NCBI GenBank assembly: GCA_030838445.1
Contig: JAUZFQ010000038.1
Location: 1 to 46,976, forward strand
Length of the DNA stretch: 46,976 nt
Source: Pyrinomonadaceae bacterium
Lineage (GTDB): Bacteria > Acidobacteriota > Blastocatellia > Pyrinomonadales > Pyrinomonadaceae
Reading direction: 5' to 3'
A program made the translations under genes and the position numbers. The notes below the pieces were generated by a model. It was not told where the DNA came from. It ran no database searches and saw only the letters and a list, made by a program, of their open reading frames with translations. Of this stretch, positions 15,801 to 38,053 are shown one piece after another. Position 1 is the stretch's first letter; each line of letters starts with the position of its first letter.

Positions 15801-17600
15801 ATGCTGCCCGCCCTCTACGTCATGCTGGACGTGTTGCCGCTAACGCCGAACGGGAAAGTTGATCGCGCGGCGTTGCCCGCGCCCGAAAGTTCCGCGGCGA
15901 CGGATGCCGGGGAGAACTACGTCGAGCCGCGTGACGGCATCGAGGAACTCGTCGCGGGCATCTGGGAAGAAGTGCTCGGCGCGGGGCGCGTCGGCGTCTT
16001 CGACAACTTCTTCGACCTCGGCGGTCATTCGCTTCTGGCGATGCGCGTCGTGACGAGGATCAGAAAGACCTTCAACGTCGAACTTGGCGTGCGCGCGCTC
16101 TTCGAGCACCCGACGGTGGCCTCGTTGTCGCGGCATATCGCGGCGGCCATCGGCGGAGGCGGCGAGGTGGAAGGCAGCGACAAGATCGAGCATGTGAATC
16201 GTGACGCGGGCGTGCCGCTCTCCTTCGCGCAGGAGCGGCTCTATTTCATGGAGCAACTCGCGCCGGGTAGCCCCATCTACAACGTGCCGGTCGCTTATCG
16301 CGCCGAGGGCGAGTTGAATCTGACAGCGTTGGAGCGAAGCATCGCCGCCGTCGTCGCACGGCACGAGACGCTGCGCACGGAGTTCAAGGCAGTCGAAGGC
16401 GACGTGTTGCAGTTCGTCGCGGAACACGTCGAGTGCCGGATGGAGTTGATAGACCTCTCCGGCCTCGCAGAAGACGAGCGCGAGCGGGAAGCGCAACGAC
16501 TGTCAGTCGAAGAGGCGCGCGGCGGCTTTGATCTCACCGCCGCCCCACTGCTCAGGGCGAAGGCGTTGCGGCTGTCCAACGAGCAGCACCTGCTCTTGAT
16601 CACGATGCACCACCTCGTCACCGACGGCTGGTCAATGAACGTCCTTATGCGCGAGTTGGCCGCTGGCTACAAGGCTTTCAGCCGCGACGCCGAGCCACAG
16701 TTGCCGGAACTGCACGTGCAGTATGCCGACTATGCCGCGTGGCAGCGCGAGCGTCTGCGCGGCGAAATCGGGAACGCGCAACTCGATTACTGGAAGCGGC
16801 AGTTGGCCGATGCCCCCGGCGTGTTGGAGTTGCCGACGGACGCGGAGCGACCTGCGTTGCAGACCTTCAAAGGCGACACGCAACGCTTCGAGATCGACGC
16901 GGAACTCACGGGGCGTCTCAAACAACTCGGCCGCGAACAGGGCGCGACGTTGTTTATGACGCTCCTTGCGGCCTTCAACGTGCTGCTCTCACGCTACAGC
17001 GACCAAGAAGACATCCTCGTCGGCACGCCGGTCGCCAACCGCAACCGCGTGGAGGTGGAGAACCTCGTCGGCCTGTTCGTCAACACGCTCGCGTTGCGTG
17101 CGCGGCTCGATGCGAACATGAACTTCCGTCAGTTGCTCGAACAGATGCGGGAGACGTGTCTGGCAGCCTACGCGCATCAGGACACGCCGTTCGAGAGACT
17201 GGTCGAAGAGTTGCAGCCGGAGCGCAGTCTCAGTCGCCACCCTCTGTTTCAGGTCGTGTTCAGTTTGGAGAACGAACCGAATCAGGTGATTGAGTTCGAC
17301 GGCGCACGGTTGATGCCGCGAAAGATCGAGACGCAGACTTCGAAGTTCGATCTCTTCCTCCAACTTAACGAGGAAGGTGATCATTTGCAGGGCAGATTGG
17401 TTTATAGTTCAGACCTCTTCGAGGCCAGCACCATCGGCTGCATGCTCCGGCACTTCGATAAGTTATTGCAGAGTGTGGCGGCCGACCCCGACGCGCGCCT
17501 CGTTGAACTTGACATGCTGCTCGAAGAGGAACGGGCGCTGCTCGGCGGCGCGCACGAGATAGACGAGTTTGAAACGAATCTTTCCGAAGGCAAAGACTAG
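12885..17600 (+). CDS. NRPS, C-A-T-C (Val-like adenylation domain)
   Basis: 1571 residues. Condensation domain about 45-470 with HHIVTDG (178-184); adenylation domain about 505-1000 with [18 protein letters not shown] and NGKVDR; carrier domain about 1015-1085 with phosphopantetheine Ser1049 in GGHSL. A second condensation domain at about 1108-1545 has HHLVTDG (1242-1248). Reading the ten pocket positions against GrsA by eye gives DALWLGGTFK, closest to valine or similar aliphatic codes that I know. Both condensation domains have intact active sites. The first condensation domain means the protein expects an upstream acyl or peptidyl donor, possibly a lipid or an in-trans carrier. The protein ends in a condensation domain, so it should hand over to a partner beginning with A. 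The start overlaps the halogenase stop. Confidence 0.95.
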   Translation: MSNFQEQIAGLTPAQLALLQEKLKGLKSGAAQDAGITRRTQRDSAPLSSAQQRAWFLDQLESGSPAYNRPAVFRLRGTLDLKVLEDSLTEIVRRHEILRTRFSARSDGQPVQTILPCEHFAIPVEDLSGVPANSREERMLELIREDGQKTFSLERGALLSAKVLRLAEDDHVLLVNMHHIVTDGWSIGVFIRELAACYEAYSTGTQPPLAELPIQYADFAVWQEEWLRGEAFAKQLAYWKRQLANAPDFFELPADYPRPATQTYHGAVLRLEAGAELTSQLKQTARGEGMTMFMLLLAAFDTLLHRTAGREDILVGTPIANRSRRELENLIGFFANTLVMRTDLSGDPTFRELLKRVKEVALGAHAHQDLPFEKLVEELHVERDLSHHPLFQVMFVLQNSPLQPLTLSSLQVEPLEVSNLTAKFDLTLIITEQQGQLVFRFEYNTDLFAPETIERMAGHFQTLLAAVPANLERHISEIPLMSAGELERVLVEWNGTRTAYPHDRSIQELFEEQAEQTPDRVAVVFQNEELSYGELNRRANQLAHYLGARGVEPGALVGLCLERSPEMVLAILGILKAGGAYVPLDASYPPERLAFMLEDIRAEVLLTARQFEDRFTPHAAQVIQLDTDWETIAAQPAHNPALASDSRATAYVMYTSGSTGQPKGVCVPHRAVVRLVRETNYVELNPEEVFLQFAPISFDASTLEIWGSLLNGARLVLMPQAMSSLEELGRAIRTHGVTTLWLTAGLFHQMVEHQLEELKHVRQLLAGGDVLSVPHVQKFLHAAEGSTIINGYGPTENTTFTCCHPMTDGARINSSVPIGRPISNTQIYLLDGRLEPVPVGVVGSLYIGGDGLAHGYLNQPALTAEKFIPHPFAEEPGARLYQSGDLARYRADGTVEFIGRKDQQLKIRGFRVELGEIEAVLSRHPGVREAVAVARAEPDGGKRIVAYVVGAESNAPHVAELRSYLKQKLPAYMLPALYVMLDVLPLTPNGKVDRAALPAPESSAATDAGENYVEPRDGIEELVAGIWEEVLGAGRVGVFDNFFDLGGHSLLAMRVVTRIRKTFNVELGVRALFEHPTVASLSRHIAAAIGGGGEVEGSDKIEHVNRDAGVPLSFAQERLYFMEQLAPGSPIYNVPVAYRAEGELNLTALERSIAAVVARHETLRTEFKAVEGDVLQFVAEHVECRMELIDLSGLAEDEREREAQRLSVEEARGGFDLTAAPLLRAKALRLSNEQHLLLITMHHLVTDGWSMNVLMRELAAGYKAFSRDAEPQLPELHVQYADYAAWQRERLRGEIGNAQLDYWKRQLADAPGVLELPTDAERPALQTFKGDTQRFEIDAELTGRLKQLGREQGATLFMTLLAAFNVLLSRYSDQEDILVGTPVANRNRVEVENLVGLFVNTLALRARLDANMNFRQLLEQMRETCLAAYAHQDTPFERLVEELQPERSLSRHPLFQVVFSLENEPNQVIEFDGARLMPRKIETQTSKFDLFLQLNEEGDHLQGRLVYSSDLFEASTIGCMLRHFDKLLQSVAADPDARLVELDMLLEEERALLGGAHEIDEFETNLSEGKD

Positions 17601-17610
17601 GAGACTTGTG

Positions 17611-17829
17611 ATGAGTAGTGACGAGAGAGAAGACAACACGATCTACAAGGTGGTGGTGAACCACGAAGAGCAATATTCCATCTGGCCTGCGGATCGAGAG
17701 AACGCCCTCGGCTGGAACGACGCGGGCAAGAGCGGCACGAAGCAAGAGTGCCTCGCCTACATCGAAGAGGTGTGGACGGACATGCGCCCGCTCAGTTTGC
17801 GGAAGAAGATGGAAGAGTCCGGCGGTTAA
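17611..17829 (+). CDS. MbtH-like NRPS accessory protein
   Basis: 72 residues from the ATG at 17611, preceded by AGGAG at seven bases; an upstream extension of the frame is not needed. The family pattern is complete: [15 protein letters not shown], the Trp in GWNDAG, then [18 protein letters not shown]. MbtH proteins bind the adenylation domain and raise its solubility and activity. It follows the first NRPS gene by ten bases and probably serves several adenylation domains of this operon. Confidence 0.97.
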   Translation: MSSDEREDNTIYKVVVNHEEQYSIWPADRENALGWNDAGKSGTKQECLAYIEEVWTDMRPLSLRKKMEESGG

Positions 17830-17909
17830 GTTTGCTCGCGGCGGGCGGCTGGCTTTGAGTTCGGCGCTCTCATTTTACGTTTGCGAGATGGTGAGTCTTG
17901 AGTAGGCGT

Positions 17910-19238
17910 ATGCCAATTTATAAGAGCCTGTTCGGCACGGTAGTTTTTTTGTTGCTCGCGAAAGCCGGGTGCACTCCGGTGACGAACCTCGCGCCGCCCG
18001 AATTGCCGAAGCCTGCGGTTAACGCCGGGCAACCGGAACTGAACGCGCGCGGCGTGGCGGAGAGCGCGGCGGGGCAAGCGCCCGCGTCGCTGCGATTCGC
18101 TTCCGGCGCAAGCGCGCGGGGCATCCCTTATGAGGTCAACGCGAACAAGATTTATCTCTCGGCCAAGGTCAACAACACCGCCCCCCAGTGGTTCATCCTC
18201 GACAGCGGCGCGGCCTTCAACGTGGTGGACGAAGATCAGGTGAAGACGCTCGGCCTCAGTTTGAGCGACGTCTCCGAGGTCAGAGGGGCAGGAGAGCAAT
18301 CCGTCAACATCGCCACCGGGTCGGCGATCAAGATAGATTTGCCGGGCGTGGAGATTAACGAACCGAGCGTCACCGTCCTCCCCGTCAGCGCTTCGATAGC
18401 CAGCTTCGAGGGACGCAGGGTTGACGGCCTGCTCGGCTACGACTTCTTCAAACGATTCGTCGTCGAAATAGACTACGCCGCGCAACGCCTCAATCTGTAC
18501 GACCCGCAGCAGTACAACTACACGGGCGCGGGCGAGGCGATCCCGCTCGATATCAACAAGGGACACGTCTTCATCTCCGCCACCCTGTCGCTGCCGGACG
18601 GTAAGTCGGTCATGGTTGATTTGCTCGTGGACACGGGCTTTCGCACGGGACTCACGCTGAACACTCCGTTCGTCAACGAGCACCGACTGCTCGCGAGCGT
18701 GCCGAAGAAGTTAGACCCGGTGAAGGCCGTCGGGGTCGGCGGCGAGTACAAGATCGCCGTGGCGCGCATCAAGAGCCTCAAGCTCGGTCGGCACACGATC
18801 AACTCTCCGGTGGTCGGCCTGTCGCGGGCGGAGAGCGGCGTGTTGTCCGGCGGCAACTACGCAGGGATCATCGGCGCGGAAATCCTGCGGCGGTTCAAAG
18901 TGATCTTCGACTACTCGCGCCGACGCATGATCATCGAGCCGAACGCGCACTTCGATCAACCGCACGACTACGACAAGAGCGGCCTCTTGCTGCGCGCCGT
19001 GGGGAAGAATTTTAACTCCTTCAAAGTTCATCAAGTGATCGAGAACTCCCCGGCGGCCGAGGCCGGGTTGCGCGAAGGCGACACGCTCGAAGCCGTCAAC
19101 GGCACGCCCGCCGCGACCTTCACGCTCGAACAACTGCGGCGCAACTTCGCGCAGCCCGAGGGCACGGAATACCGCCTGCGCGTCAGCCGCGAAGGAAAGT
19201 TGACCGAGACCAGGTTGAGACTACGAAGACAGGTATAA
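17910..19238 (+). CDS. Exported retropepsin-like aspartic protease with C-terminal PDZ domain
   Basis: About 442 residues from the ATG at 17910; a TTG at 17898 would add four residues. An N-terminal hydrophobic signal ends in AKAGC. The Cys suggests a lipoprotein, although Lys at -3 is not canonical. Two retropepsin-type halves follow, with active-site motifs FILDSGAAFNVV (Asp98) and LLVDTGFRTGL (Asp241), each followed by the hydrophobic flap and LLG/IIG motifs (GLLGYDFF, GIIGAEILRRF). A PDZ domain occupies about 350-435 (NSPAAEAGLREGDTLEAVNG). Such single-chain, two-active-site proteins are common in Acidobacteriota and Bacteroidota as uncharacterised peptidases. In the middle of an NRPS operon it could trim a leader or acyl-peptide outside the membrane or serve resistance; this is inference. 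Confidence 0.88.
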   Translation: MPIYKSLFGTVVFLLLAKAGCTPVTNLAPPELPKPAVNAGQPELNARGVAESAAGQAPASLRFASGASARGIPYEVNANKIYLSAKVNNTAPQWFILDSGAAFNVVDEDQVKTLGLSLSDVSEVRGAGEQSVNIATGSAIKIDLPGVEINEPSVTVLPVSASIASFEGRRVDGLLGYDFFKRFVVEIDYAAQRLNLYDPQQYNYTGAGEAIPLDINKGHVFISATLSLPDGKSVMVDLLVDTGFRTGLTLNTPFVNEHRLLASVPKKLDPVKAVGVGGEYKIAVARIKSLKLGRHTINSPVVGLSRAESGVLSGGNYAGIIGAEILRRFKVIFDYSRRRMIIEPNAHFDQPHDYDKSGLLLRAVGKNFNSFKVHQVIENSPAAEAGLREGDTLEAVNGTPAATFTLEQLRRNFAQPEGTEYRLRVSREGKLTETRLRLRRQV

Positions 19239-19282
19239 CGTCGTCTGAAAGATTGCGAAGACAGGTATCACGTCATCTGAAA
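19224..19282 (+). repeat. Tandem 27-bp repeat across the protease stop codon
   Basis: Two copies (19224-19250 and 19256-19282; period 32) share CGAAGACAGGTAT and CTGAAA and differ at two positions of 27. The first copy includes the protease stop codon. Slippage duplication is the simplest explanation. Confidence 0.75.
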
Positions 19283-19302
19283 TCCGCTCTTTGATAATTC
19301 CC

Positions 19303-21927
19303 ATGAACGATCACGAACTGACCGCCGCCGGGCTGGCTGCGGTTGAAGACCTTCCGCGCGACGAGCCGCGCGCGTCTCGTCTGCCCCCGCATCTCGCCCC
19401 GCTCGCGGGCGGGGAGTGGGCGGTCTGGCGCACCTTCGCCTTGCGGGGCGCGGGCTTTCCCGCGAAGCAAGTGCTCAAGCTGTCCGCCTCCGAATGTGCC
19501 GCCGTCGCGGACGAGGCCGCGCGCGCGGAAGCAGAGTTGCGCCAGATCGCGGCGGAGTCGTTGCAGGCGCTCAGCCGCGCACGCTCGAACGCCGACGGCG
19601 CGATGCTCGACCGTCTCGACAAGTCGAGCAAGAAAATTAAACGGGGACTGCCGCCGGAACTGCCCGAAGGCGTCGAGCAACGACAGGCTCTCACGGAACG
19701 CTGGCACGCGGCGAACGCGCGTGCCGAAGCGGCGCGGGCGGAATTTGAACAAGCCTTCAAGATTGGCGTGGATAACATCTCGCAGGCGATCCGCGAAGCG
19801 GTCGGCGAACGGCAGTTTCACGAGGCGGTGGTCTGGCAGAACCGTCGCGTGTGGCGCAGCGCGGTCGAGCCGTTGCTGCGCCAGAAGGACGACGCCGACG
19901 CCAACACGCGCGACTCGAAATCGCGGCAGCATCAGGAGGTGGTCGCCAGCTACGTCCAGCGCTACTGCGTCAAGAACGACACCATCGGTTTCTTCGGCCC
20001 GGTCGGTTGGGGCGAGTTCGCTCCGCAGGGTGCGCCGTTGACGGTGAAGCCGGGTCGGAGTTTGATCGCGCAGCGAAATATCTATTTTGAATCGTGGGGC
20101 ATTGATGCGCTCGCCGCATCGCTGGCAAGCGACAAAGCGCGCAAGCCTTGGCTCGCCCCACGCCGGATGCCGTTCATCGGCGTGCGCGACGGCGCGCTCT
20201 ACCTGCCGGGAAACAGTTCGCTCAAACTTTCAGAGGCAGAGGCGGCCGTGGTCGAGGCTTGCGACGGCGAACGAACGGCGCGCGAGTTGGCTCTCGAACT
20301 GATGCAAGTTCCCTCGCTCGGACTCAAGAGCGAGGCGGAAGTTTACGGCCTACTCGAATCGCTCAACGCTAAAGGGATCGTCGCGTGGACGCTCGAAGTT
20401 CCCGTTGACCGGCACGGCGAGCGCAAGCTGCGACGACTGATCGAACGGATCGAAGACGCGCCTCTGCGCGAGTCCGCACTCGCCGCCCTCAACGAACTCG
20501 AAGCGGCGCGCGCGGCCGTCGCCGACGCGGCGGGCGACCCGGAACGTCTCGACGCCGCGCTCGACGAACTGGAGGTGAAGTTCAGCCGCCTGACCGGCGC
20601 GGCGGCGACCAGAGGCGCGGGGCAGACATACGCGGCGCGCACGCTCATCTACGAAGACTGCCGCCGCGATGTTGAAGTCGCGGTCGGGCCGCAGCTTTTG
20701 CAAGCGCTCGAACAGCCCCTCGCGTTGCTCCTCCAGAGCGCGCGTTGGGTGACGTACGAGGTGGCCGCGCGTTACCGCAAGACCTTCGCCAACATCTACG
20801 CCGAGCTGGTGAAAAAAGGCGGCTCGAAAGAAGTCAGCGCGACGGACTTCTGGATCAAGGCCGATCAATTTCTCTATAAAGACGGGACGCGTGTGGCCGA
20901 TACGGTCATCCCCGATTTTCAAAAAAAATGGGCGGACGTGCTCGCACTCCCGCCGGACGAGAAGCAGGTCAACTACTCGTGCGAAGAGTTGCGGGGGCGC
21001 GTGGGCAGGGCGTTCGCCGCGCCGCATCCCGGTTGGTCAACCGCGCGCAATCACAGCCCCGACATCATGCTCGCCGCCGCCAGCGCCGAAGCCGTCGAGC
21101 GCGGCGATTACCAGTTGGTGATGGGCGAGATTCACATCGGCTTCAACAACATCAACAGCAGCGTCTTCGTCCCCCAACACCCGCGCCCGGAGGAAATTCA
21201 TCAGGCGGTCGAGGCAGACTTCCCAGACCCCCGGCTCGTGCCCATCCTCCCGCGCTACTGGCCTGAGATGTCCGGGCGCATCAGCTTCGATCACGTCTCG
21301 CCGAAAAACTATCGCCTGCTCGTCACGCACGACGCGTGCGGCGTCCCGAAGTCGCAGGCGTTGCCTATCGGCTCGCTCGTCGTCACGGAGACGGGCAATG
21401 GATTGATCGTCAGGGATCGTGAGAACCGCGTGCGCTTCGGCATCATCGAGGCGTTCGCGGAATCGCTGTCGAGCCACGTCATCAACGTCTTCAGCATGTT
21501 GCCGCCCGGCGGACACACGCCGCGCGTGACGATAGACCGCCTGGTCGTCTGCCGCGAGTCGTGGCGTTTCAAGCCCGCGGAGTTTGAGTTCGCTTACGAG
21601 AAAGACGAAGCCGCGCGCTTTCTCGCCGCCCGCCGCTGGCGGCTCGAACACGAGTTGCCGCGCTTCATGTTCGTCAAAACGAAGGTCGAAAGAAAACCCT
21701 TCTATCTGGATTTGGACAGCCCCGTCTACGTCAACATCTGCGCCAAGGCGATTCGCCGCGCGCATGAAAGCAGCAGCCATGCGAAGTCGCCGATTACGTT
21801 GACCGAGATGATTCCCGATCACGGGCAGGCGTGGCTGCCGGACGCCGCAGACAAACGTTACACCAGCGAACTCCGGATCGTGGCCGTTGACCTGACACAC
21901 CGCCGCGCCCCGGACGCACGCCACTGA
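19303..21927 (+). CDS. LanB-like lantibiotic dehydratase family protein
   Basis: 874 residues from the ATG at 19303; the Shine-Dalgarno is poor and the start could differ by a few codons. The central region carries a LanB-type hallmark near residue 220-240: RYCVKNDTIGFFGPVGWGEF, corresponding to the R...TPFGLFAGVG block of nisin dehydratase-like proteins. The length approaches that of NisB-like enzymes; I see no separate SpaB-C elimination domain. LanB enzymes use glutamyl-tRNA to activate Ser/Thr and eliminate water. Smaller relatives (PEARLs) add amino acids from tRNA to peptides. No ribosomal precursor peptide is recognisable here, so it probably acts on the NRPS product or adds an amino acid from tRNA. 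It sits between the protease gene and the main NRPS-PKS gene on the same strand. Confidence 0.85.
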   Translation: MNDHELTAAGLAAVEDLPRDEPRASRLPPHLAPLAGGEWAVWRTFALRGAGFPAKQVLKLSASECAAVADEAARAEAELRQIAAESLQALSRARSNADGAMLDRLDKSSKKIKRGLPPELPEGVEQRQALTERWHAANARAEAARAEFEQAFKIGVDNISQAIREAVGERQFHEAVVWQNRRVWRSAVEPLLRQKDDADANTRDSKSRQHQEVVASYVQRYCVKNDTIGFFGPVGWGEFAPQGAPLTVKPGRSLIAQRNIYFESWGIDALAASLASDKARKPWLAPRRMPFIGVRDGALYLPGNSSLKLSEAEAAVVEACDGERTARELALELMQVPSLGLKSEAEVYGLLESLNAKGIVAWTLEVPVDRHGERKLRRLIERIEDAPLRESALAALNELEAARAAVADAAGDPERLDAALDELEVKFSRLTGAAATRGAGQTYAARTLIYEDCRRDVEVAVGPQLLQALEQPLALLLQSARWVTYEVAARYRKTFANIYAELVKKGGSKEVSATDFWIKADQFLYKDGTRVADTVIPDFQKKWADVLALPPDEKQVNYSCEELRGRVGRAFAAPHPGWSTARNHSPDIMLAAASAEAVERGDYQLVMGEIHIGFNNINSSVFVPQHPRPEEIHQAVEADFPDPRLVPILPRYWPEMSGRISFDHVSPKNYRLLVTHDACGVPKSQALPIGSLVVTETGNGLIVRDRENRVRFGIIEAFAESLSSHVINVFSMLPPGGHTPRVTIDRLVVCRESWRFKPAEFEFAYEKDEAARFLAARRWRLEHELPRFMFVKTKVERKPFYLDLDSPVYVNICAKAIRRAHESSSHAKSPITLTEMIPDHGQAWLPDAADKRYTSELRIVAVDLTHRRAPDARH

Positions 21928-22104
21928 CCGAAGCGACCGACGCCGCACTCGCTTTGGTTAGCATCAGCAAATCAACACAACTCTCTACGCAGTCGTCGCT
22001 TCAGGCCGGGAGCGTCCGACTGCCCGCCCACACGTCCAACAATTCAGCCACACGCCGAACTGTGCCGCGACGGCCATCAACAACGAACGAATCAGAGGTG
22101 GAAG

Positions 22105-34185
<12,081 letters not shown>

Positions 34186-34193
34186 GACTCATC

Positions 34194-37100
34194 ATGTCGG
34201 AACAGCGGGCGGCGCAGCCGGAACAGACGGCGCGGCAAGACTTGATCATCTCAATGCTCGCGGACGTGTTGGCGCGCCTGTTCGGGCGACACGCGTCCGA
34301 GTTAGACCCTCAACTGCCCCTCATCAACATGGGCGCGGACTCGCTCTTTTTGCTGCAAGCCAGTCAGGCCATCAAGAAGACGTTCGACGTGAAAGTCCCC
34401 TTCCGCCTGCTGCTGGAAGAACTCTCGACCATCGAAGCCCTCGCGCATCATCTGGACGAGAAACTCCCGCCGACGTTCGCCGCGAACAAGACGACGACTA
34501 AGGTCGCCGCCGCGCCTTCTGCCGCCGCCCCGCCGCAACTCGCACCCAACAACGGCAAGCCGTCAGGCGGCGACGCGACTCTCGAACCCACAGGCCGACG
34601 CGCGACGACGCCGCCGCAAGCGACCGAACGGCGGGAAACGACTTTCGCCCACACGCCGCCCGCCGCGTCGGCGGAAGTGTCGAGAGCGGATTCACACGCC
34701 GTCCCGCACGAGGGCGGCGCGGAGCACGACGATGTGCTGCAACAGATCATCGCGCGGCAACTACAGATCAGCGCGCACCAGCTTGAACTCATGTCGCAAC
34801 AGTTGGAGTTGCTGCGCGGCGCGGAGTCCGTGCCGGAGCAGTCAACCGCTTCCGAAAGTCTTCAACTCGAAACAGACGTCGCGCCGTCGTCGTCGCCGGA
34901 GTTCGACGCGAGCGCGTCGGTAGCACAGGCTCATAGAGGAATCGCCGCGAGTGAGTCGCCGGAGTCTGTTGAGAACAACTTCGTCGCGTCGGCCGACACG
35001 GTGGCGGGTGCTTCCTTTAACACGACGGCGGGCGGCGCAGGCGTCCGCGCGATTGAGCCGGACACGTTCGTGCCGTTCCAGCCTTTTAAGAAGAACGCGA
35101 CCGCCGCGCTCGACGAACGCCAGCGGGCGCACCTCGATGCTCTCATCGCGCGCATCAACCGGCGCATGCCGGGGTCGAAGCAACTCACGCAAATGTATCG
35201 TCCGGTGCTCGCCGACAGTCGCGCCGTCGCCGGGTTCCGGCTGCTCTGGAAAGAGATGGCGTTCCCGCTCGTCATCGAGCGCGGCGAAGGCTCGCACATC
35301 TGGGACGTGGACGGTAACGAATACGTTGACATGAACATGGGCTTCGGGTCGCTGCTGTTCGGCCATTCGCCCTCGTTCATCATCGAGACTTTGCGGGAGC
35401 AACTCACGAACGGCATCCAACTCGGCCCGCAGGCGCACGTCGCCGGGCGCGTCGCGCAGTTGATTTGCGAGTTGACGGGCGTCGAACGCGCGGCCTTCTG
35501 TAATTCGGGGACGGAGGCCATTATGACGGCCTTGCGTCTGGCGCGCGCCGTGACGGGGCGTTCCAAGATCGCGCTCTTTGAAGGTTGCTACCACGGGACA
35601 TTCGACGGCGTGCTCGTCAGGGGCGACAAGAACGACGACGGCAGCCTGCGCGCCGTGCCGATGGCTCCCGGCGTGCCCGAGCACATGATCGAAGACGTGA
35701 TGTTGCTGAAATACAACAGCCCCGAATCCGTCGAGACGTTGAAAGCGCACGCGCATGAGTTGGCCGCCGTCTTGATCGAGCCGCCGCGCAGTCGCCGCCC
35801 CGACGTGCAGCCCAAAGCCTTCCTCCAAGAATTGCGACGACTGACCGAGGCGGAAGGCATCGCTTTGATCTTCGACGAAGTGGTCACGGGCTTTCGCTTC
35901 CACCCCGGCGGCGCGCAGGCCATGTTCGACATCAAGGCCGATCTCGTCACCTACGGCAAGGCCGTCGCGGGCGGCCTGCCCGCCGCCGTGATCGCGGGGC
36001 GCGCAGCCTTTATGGACGCCGTGGACGGCGGCCAGTGGAACTACGGCGACAGTTCCTACCCTGAAGCCGACGTGACCTATTTCACCGGCACGTATTTCAA
36101 ACACCCGCTCATCATGCCCGCCCTGCTGGCGACGCTAAACTACGTCAAAGAGCGCGGCCTGAGTTTGCAGGAGGAGTTGGACGAGAAGACGAGTCACGTG
36201 GTTGACACGCTCAACGCATACCTCGAAGAGACGCAGACGCCGATGAAGGTGGTGCGCCTCGGTTCACTCTTCCGGTTCCTCTATCCGGGCGATTTGAAGT
36301 ACGCCGACCTCTTCTACTATCACCTCCTGGAGAAGGGCGTTTACCTGTCCGAGACGCGCAACTTCTTCATGTCTTCGGCGCACACCGCCGCCGACCTCGA
36401 ACACCTGATCCGCGCCGTGCGTGAAAGCGTCGAAGAGCTGCGCGAGGGAGGATTCCTGCCGGGAATTTCTTCCGGCGATGCCGCCGAGAAGAGAAGCGCG
36501 AAGGGGAACGCGAAGGGAAGCGGGAACGGCCACGCGGTTTTGCCGTTCGCGCCTTCGGCCAACGCGCCCTCTGCCGCCGGGGCGCGCGTGCCGTTGACGG
36601 AGTCGCAGAAACAGATCTGGGCACTCGCGCAGTTGAGCGAGGAAGGCGCGCGTGCGTACAACCTCTCCACCGGCCTGCGGCTGCGCGGGCAGTTGGACGT
36701 GGACGCGCTGCGTTCCGCCTTCCAACAGGTCGTTGATCGTCACGAGGCGCTGCGCGCGACCTTTAGCCCCGCGGGCGACTACCAAGAGATCCCCCCCGCG
36801 TTGAAGGTCAACGCGCCGCTGATTGATTTCTCGCAGTCCGCGCCGGGCGAGCGCGAGTCAGAGGTGGCGACGTGGTTGCGCGAAGAGGCGCAGCGCGAAT
36901 TTGATCTGACGCACGGCCCTTTGCTCAAAGCCTTCATCCTCAAACTGGAAGAAGACCGGCACGTCTTCGTGCTCACCGCACATCATCTCATCACCGACGG
37001 CTGGTCTTTCGGAACTCTGCTCGGTGAGTTGAAGGAACTCTACTCCGCGACGTGCCGGGGTGTGCCCTGCGAGTTGCGACCGCCGAAACGGTTCAGCGAG

Positions 37101-37994
37101 TACGCGCGGCAACAGGCGGCCAAGCAGGGGGGCGCGGAGATGGCCGACGCCGAAGCGTTCTGGCTGCATCAATTCGCCGACGCACGCCCCGTCCTGAACT
37201 TGCCGACCGACCGGCCGCGCGCCGACGTGCAGACGTTTGCAGGCGCGCAGGAGCGTCTCGAACTGCATCCCGATCTCGGCGCGGGCTTGAGGGCTATGGG
37301 AGCGCGCGAGGGCTGCACGCAATTCATGATCTTGCTGGCCGCCTTCAAGGTGTTGCTGCATCACCTGACGGATCAGCCCGACCTCGTGGTCGGCATTCCT
37401 TCAGCGGGTCAAATCACGCCCGACGGCGGTTACCTGATCGGGTATTGCGTCAACCTCTTGCCGCTGCGGAGCCGCGTCGAAGACGGCATGACATTCAGCG
37501 GCTACCTGAATTCGTTGAAGGGTGTGCTGGCCGACGCCTACGACTATCAGGACTACCCTTTCAGCAAACTGCTCAAGCGTCTGAACCTCCCGCGCGTGCC
37601 CGGCCGCTCGCCGCTCGTCGAGGCCGTGTTCAATCTCGACCGCGCCGGGGCTAGCCCGAACTTCCACGGCCTCGACGTTGAAGTCGTCCCGAATCACAAC
37701 CACTCGTCAAAGTTCGACCTCACCTTCGACGTGACCGAGACGCAGACGAACCTCACACTCGATTGCGAGTACGCCGTCGCGCTGTTTGAGCGCGAGACCG
37801 CGCGACTCTGGATGCAACACTACGAGACGCTGCTGCGCGCCGTGGTCGCCCGCCCTGAGATCACGATTGAAGAACTGCGCGCCGAACTGCGCGCGGCCAC
37901 CGAAGACAAACAGGCGGCGCAGCGGCAGGAACTCGAACAGGTGCAACTCAAAAAGATCAGCACGATGAGACGCAAGGCCGTGCAACGTTCGTAA
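34194..37994 (+). CDS. ACP-aminotransferase-C trimodular protein
   Basis: 1266 residues, start 11 bases after AGGAG and nine bases after the previous stop. The ACP occupies about 10-95 (Ser50 in GADSLF). A Pro/Ala/Thr-rich linker then contains a helix copied from the end of the preceding protein (about 181-208). A class III PLP aminotransferase of the glutamate-semialdehyde type follows (about 290-765; VTYGKAVAGGLPAAV with PLP Lys589; FDEVVTGFR). The condensation domain spans about 800-1230 (HHLITDG 930-936). The layout parallels MycA and McyE, where this domain transaminates a beta-ketoacyl-ACP to a beta-amino acid. Here the upstream KS-AT extends an Ala-ended peptide, so the expected product is a beta,gamma-diamino unit. 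The end is Lys/Arg-rich (KKISTMRRKAVQ), possibly a docking tail. Confidence 0.95.
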   Translation: MSEQRAAQPEQTARQDLIISMLADVLARLFGRHASELDPQLPLINMGADSLFLLQASQAIKKTFDVKVPFRLLLEELSTIEALAHHLDEKLPPTFAANKTTTKVAAAPSAAAPPQLAPNNGKPSGGDATLEPTGRRATTPPQATERRETTFAHTPPAASAEVSRADSHAVPHEGGAEHDDVLQQIIARQLQISAHQLELMSQQLELLRGAESVPEQSTASESLQLETDVAPSSSPEFDASASVAQAHRGIAASESPESVENNFVASADTVAGASFNTTAGGAGVRAIEPDTFVPFQPFKKNATAALDERQRAHLDALIARINRRMPGSKQLTQMYRPVLADSRAVAGFRLLWKEMAFPLVIERGEGSHIWDVDGNEYVDMNMGFGSLLFGHSPSFIIETLREQLTNGIQLGPQAHVAGRVAQLICELTGVERAAFCNSGTEAIMTALRLARAVTGRSKIALFEGCYHGTFDGVLVRGDKNDDGSLRAVPMAPGVPEHMIEDVMLLKYNSPESVETLKAHAHELAAVLIEPPRSRRPDVQPKAFLQELRRLTEAEGIALIFDEVVTGFRFHPGGAQAMFDIKADLVTYGKAVAGGLPAAVIAGRAAFMDAVDGGQWNYGDSSYPEADVTYFTGTYFKHPLIMPALLATLNYVKERGLSLQEELDEKTSHVVDTLNAYLEETQTPMKVVRLGSLFRFLYPGDLKYADLFYYHLLEKGVYLSETRNFFMSSAHTAADLEHLIRAVRESVEELREGGFLPGISSGDAAEKRSAKGNAKGSGNGHAVLPFAPSANAPSAAGARVPLTESQKQIWALAQLSEEGARAYNLSTGLRLRGQLDVDALRSAFQQVVDRHEALRATFSPAGDYQEIPPALKVNAPLIDFSQSAPGERESEVATWLREEAQREFDLTHGPLLKAFILKLEEDRHVFVLTAHHLITDGWSFGTLLGELKELYSATCRGVPCELRPPKRFSEYARQQAAKQGGAEMADAEAFWLHQFADARPVLNLPTDRPRADVQTFAGAQERLELHPDLGAGLRAMGAREGCTQFMILLAAFKVLLHHLTDQPDLVVGIPSAGQITPDGGYLIGYCVNLLPLRSRVEDGMTFSGYLNSLKGVLADAYDYQDYPFSKLLKRLNLPRVPGRSPLVEAVFNLDRAGASPNFHGLDVEVVPNHNHSSKFDLTFDVTETQTNLTLDCEYAVALFERETARLWMQHYETLLRAVVARPEITIEELRAELRAATEDKQAAQRQELEQVQLKKISTMRRKAVQRS
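34791..34816 (+). repeat. Coiled-coil coding repeat, copy 2
   Basis: Exact 26-base copy of 34105-34130, here between the ACP and the aminotransferase. The peptide QLQISAHQLELMSQQLELLR is a near copy of the tail of the upstream protein. Confidence 0.85.
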
Positions 37995-38053
37995 CGCGGA
38001 GGCGGCAAACGAGCGCGCCCGTGTCGGCGGGCGGCGCGCGGGTCGAAGACCGG

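Noticed and set aside
18000..19240. Retropepsin gene considered as a retroelement remnant
   Set aside because: It has a signal peptide, two active sites in one chain and a PDZ domain, and no reverse transcriptase or repeats are nearby.
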